Shown: in pieces, positions 43,055-44,658 of the stretch
Position numbering within the stretch: the first letter of the stretch is position 1
How the letters are laid out: each line of letters begins with the position of its first letter
Origin: Rhizobium alarense
Lineage (GTDB): Bacteria; Pseudomonadota; Alphaproteobacteria; Rhizobiales; Rhizobiaceae
NCBI RefSeq assembly: GCF_021555155.1
Contig: NZ_JAKGBU010000040.1
Location: 1 to 44,658 of the forward strand
Direction: 5' to 3'
DNA length: 44,658 bases
Position numbers and translations under genes: made by a program
The notes under the pieces: model-generated
Databases searched by the model: none
Told to the model about the DNA's origin: nothing
Seen by the model: the letters and a program-made list of their open reading frames with translations, nothing else

Positions 43055-43891
43055 TCAGAGATCCCAGAGACGGCGCGCAGTGGCGCGATAGAGCTTTTCG
43101 CGTTCGTCCGCCGAGCAGGTGCCGAAGATCGCCTGGGTCGCGCCGACCCAGGTGGAGAGCCCGCCGCCGAGCGTGCAGACCGGCCAGTCGCTGCCCCAGA
43201 CGACCCGGTCCCAGCCGAAGGCAGCGACGATGTGTTCCGCGTAGGGCCGGATCGTCGTGACGGTCCAGTTTTCGGGATCGGCATAGGCGATGATGCCGGA
43301 GATCTTCGCCGTGACGTTCGGCCGTTTCGCGATCTCGGAAACCCCACGCCTCCAGGTCTCGAAATCGCCCGAGACGATGTCCGGCACGCCGCAATGGTCA
43401 AGGACGAAGCGCGTGTCCGGCGCGGCGTCGATCAGGGCAACCGCGAGCGGCTGCTGGCGGGCGAGCATGCAGAGGTCGAAGGTAAGCCTTGTCTTGCCGA
43501 TGCGTCGCACGTTCTCGCGAAAGGCGGGTCGCTCGGACACGTCGTCCGGCACCACGTGGAGCACTCGACGGAATCCCTTGACGACGGGGTCGGCGGCACA
43601 GGACTCCAGATAGGCGGGAAAGCCCGCGTCCTCCGGCCGGCAAGCTGCGATCACCCCGGCGATGAGGCTGTCGTCCTCGCTGGAAAGTGCGCGGACGACG
43701 TTCGTCTCGTTGCCTATATCCTCCTCCGTGACATCCACCTCCATGTGCAGCGCGGCCTCTATGCCGAGGCGCCTTGCCTCGCGGCTGTACTCGGCATAGG
43801 AAAAATCCCGGTTGAGCGCGCCGGCACCGGCAAGCCAGGGATAGGCAAGGCGCGACCGGTCGATCAGATGCAGGTGGGTGTCCAGAAACAC
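43055..43891 (-). CDS. Amidohydrolase, L-fuconolactonase-like
   Basis: A 278-residue TIM-barrel hydrolase of the amidohydrolase_2 family. The GTG at 43891 is supported by a GGGAGG site 5 bases upstream and opens with FLDTHLHLID, the metal-binding HxH. Later LVLDHCGVPDI (written FVLDHCGVPDI here, about residue 160) and VVWGSDWPVC (about 225) supply the histidine and catalytic aspartate of the family. Relatives open the lactones of L-fucose, L-rhamnose and similar sugars. The divergent neighbour encodes L-fuconate dehydratase, which uses the acid this enzyme would release, so L-fucono-1,5-lactone is the likely substrate. Confidence 0.8.
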   Translation of the reverse strand: MFLDTHLHLIDRSRLAYPWLAGAGALNRDFSYAEYSREARRLGIEAALHMEVDVTEEDIGNETNVVRALSSEDDSLIAGVIAACRPEDAGFPAYLESCAADPVVKGFRRVLHVVPDDVSERPAFRENVRRIGKTRLTFDLCMLARQQPLAVALIDAAPDTRFVLDHCGVPDIVSGDFETWRRGVSEIAKRPNVTAKISGIIAYADPENWTVTTIRPYAEHIVAAFGWDRVVWGSDWPVCTLGGGLSTWVGATQAIFGTCSADEREKLYRATARRLWDL

Positions 43892-44066
43892 GATGTCCTC
43901 CCTGGTGCCCTGGCTCGAATGGCAGTCGGCGCAGGGAATGATGCCGGCAGCCGTGTTGACAGCGGCTTTTTGTGTCCTTTATATATAAAGAACATTTTTA
44001 AAAACACAAGCGTGGATGCGTGGCAAGAGAGCTTGTCGCCCGGTCCGCCGCATCCGGGAGGACGAC
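43892..44066. promoter_or_regulatory. Fuconate-gene promoter with overlapping palindromic operator
   Basis: TTGACA (43956-43961), an 18-base spacer and TATATA (43980-43985) make a good sigma-70-type promoter for the rightward dehydratase gene. Centred on the -10 is a 14-base perfect palindrome (43977-43990, CTTTATATATAAAG), which extends with one mismatched pair to a 22-base inverted repeat with outer arms TGT and ACA (43973-43994). An operator there would block polymerase directly. Confidence 0.65.
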
Positions 44067-44658
44067 ATGACCCGCATTACAGGCCTGCGCGTATACGACC
44101 TCAGGTTCCCCACGTCGCAGAGCCTCGACGGCTCCGACGCCATGAATCCGGATCCCGACTACTCTGCGGCCTATGTGGTGCTTGAAACAGACCGCCCGGG
44201 GCTGGAAGGCCACGGTCTGACCTTTACGATCGGTCGCGGCAACGACATCTGCTGCATGGCGATCCGCGCGATGGAACACCTGGTCGTCGGAACCGAGCTC
44301 GACACGGTGCGCAGCGCACCCGGCAAATACTGGCGGCATCTGACCGGAGACAGCCAGTTGCGCTGGATCGGGCCCGACAAGGGCGCGATGCACCTGGCGA
44401 CCGGCGCCGTCGTCAATGCCGTGTGGGACCTGCTCGCCAAGGAGGCCGGCAAACCGGTCTGGCTGCTGGTGGCGGAGATGTCGCCGGAGGAGATCGCCGA
44501 CATCGTCGACTTCCGCTACCTGACCGACGTGCTGACGCACGACGAGGCGGTCGCGATCCTGAAAGCGACCGAGGCCGGCAAGGCGGAGCGGATCGCGACG
44601 CTCCGGCACGAGGGTTACGCCTGTTATACGACATCGGCCGGCTGGCTCGGTTATCCGG
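44067..44658 (+). CDS. L-fuconate dehydratase, N-terminal part (3' partial)
   Basis: The first 197 codons of an enolase-superfamily protein, cut by the window end. The ATG at 44067 follows GGGAGGAC. The N-terminal capping domain has the family start TGLRVYDLRFPTSQSLDGSD, then NPDPDYSAAYVVLET, GHGLTFTIGRGNDI, GDSQLRWIGPDKGAMHLA and the YTTSAGWLGY segment at the cut, all close to L-fuconate dehydratases (and vertebrate ENOSF1). The enzyme removes water from L-fuconate to give 2-keto-3-deoxy-L-fuconate with Mg. The catalytic barrel is outside the window, so activity cannot be judged. Confidence 0.9.
   Translation, partial: MTRITGLRVYDLRFPTSQSLDGSDAMNPDPDYSAAYVVLETDRPGLEGHGLTFTIGRGNDICCMAIRAMEHLVVGTELDTVRSAPGKYWRHLTGDSQLRWIGPDKGAMHLATGAVVNAVWDLLAKEAGKPVWLLVAEMSPEEIADIVDFRYLTDVLTHDEAVAILKATEAGKAERIATLRHEGYACYTTSAGWLGYP

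Noticed and set aside
40795-43401. An 868-codon minus-strand open frame opposite ftsK
   Set aside because: It is antisense to an intact FtsK motor and extends into the lactonase gene in a wrong frame.
1-44658. tRNA or rRNA genes, CRISPR arrays, insertion sequences, prophage and toxin-antitoxin genes
   Set aside because: None was recognised. Coding density is high and the gaps are short regulatory regions, with no repeat array or transposase seen.

Overview
The window reads as a high-GC alphaproteobacterium of the Rhizobiales (Sinorhizobium/Ensifer, Rhizobium, Agrobacterium or Shinella type). The evidence is an alpha-galactoside operon with the rhizobial agp layout, a fused PuuE-UraD protein, a membrane urate hydroxylase of the PuuD type, a rhizobial-type class III adenylate cyclase and very GC-rich third codon positions. 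No rRNA, tRNA, insertion sequence, CRISPR array or phage gene was seen. The dense mix of catabolic operons, most with a local regulator, is what one sees on rhizobial megaplasmids or chromids, but the replicon type is inference.

Layout. 1-415: 3' end of a diguanylate cyclase. 458-5149: a PLP-dependent D-threonine-aldolase-like enzyme, divergent from a polar amino acid ABC importer (binding protein, two permeases, ATPase) that ends in a RidA-family deaminase. 5290-7518: a CHASE4-GGDEF-EAL protein. 7735-9363: ornithine cyclodeaminase divergent from an Lrp/AsnC regulator. 9407-19517: AraC-type activator, then alpha-galactosidase, binding protein, two permeases, double ATPase and a second alpha-galactosidase (agpT, agaL1-agpABCD-agaL2 by recall of S. 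meliloti). 19661-26884: a GntR regulator divergent from a 5-oxoprolinase-type operon: NRAMP-fold transporter without the metal motifs, PxpA, a YcsI/DUF1445 protein, fused PxpB-PxpC, and a biotin carboxylase-BCCP fusion. 26945-38858: purine catabolism, from guanine deaminase and xanthine dehydrogenase through PuuD, UraH, UraD, PuuE and allantoicase to ureidoglycolate lyase, with a LysR regulator inside. 38915-40139: a class III adenylate cyclase broken by a one-base frameshift. 40441-43029: an FtsK translocase without membrane segments. 43055-44658: start of an L-fucose-type sugar acid pathway (lactonase divergent from L-fuconate dehydratase, truncated by the window end).

How the parts fit. 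The purine block contains every enzyme needed to go from guanine to glyoxylate plus urea, with no purine permease and no urease in view. The 5-oxoproline block next to it pairs a 5-oxoprolinase with a biotin carboxylase. Together these have the same domain set as urea carboxylase (biotin carboxylase, the two Kip-like domains, biotin carrier), and they sit tail to tail with the gene whose product releases urea. This block, with its unusual transporter, is the part of the window most likely to hold undescribed biochemistry. Several clean operator-like palindromes lie next to regulators: a perfect FCD-GntR consensus site upstream of the transporter, a 16-bp palindrome upstream of puuD, and a 22-bp near-palindrome over the -10 of the fuconate dehydratase gene.
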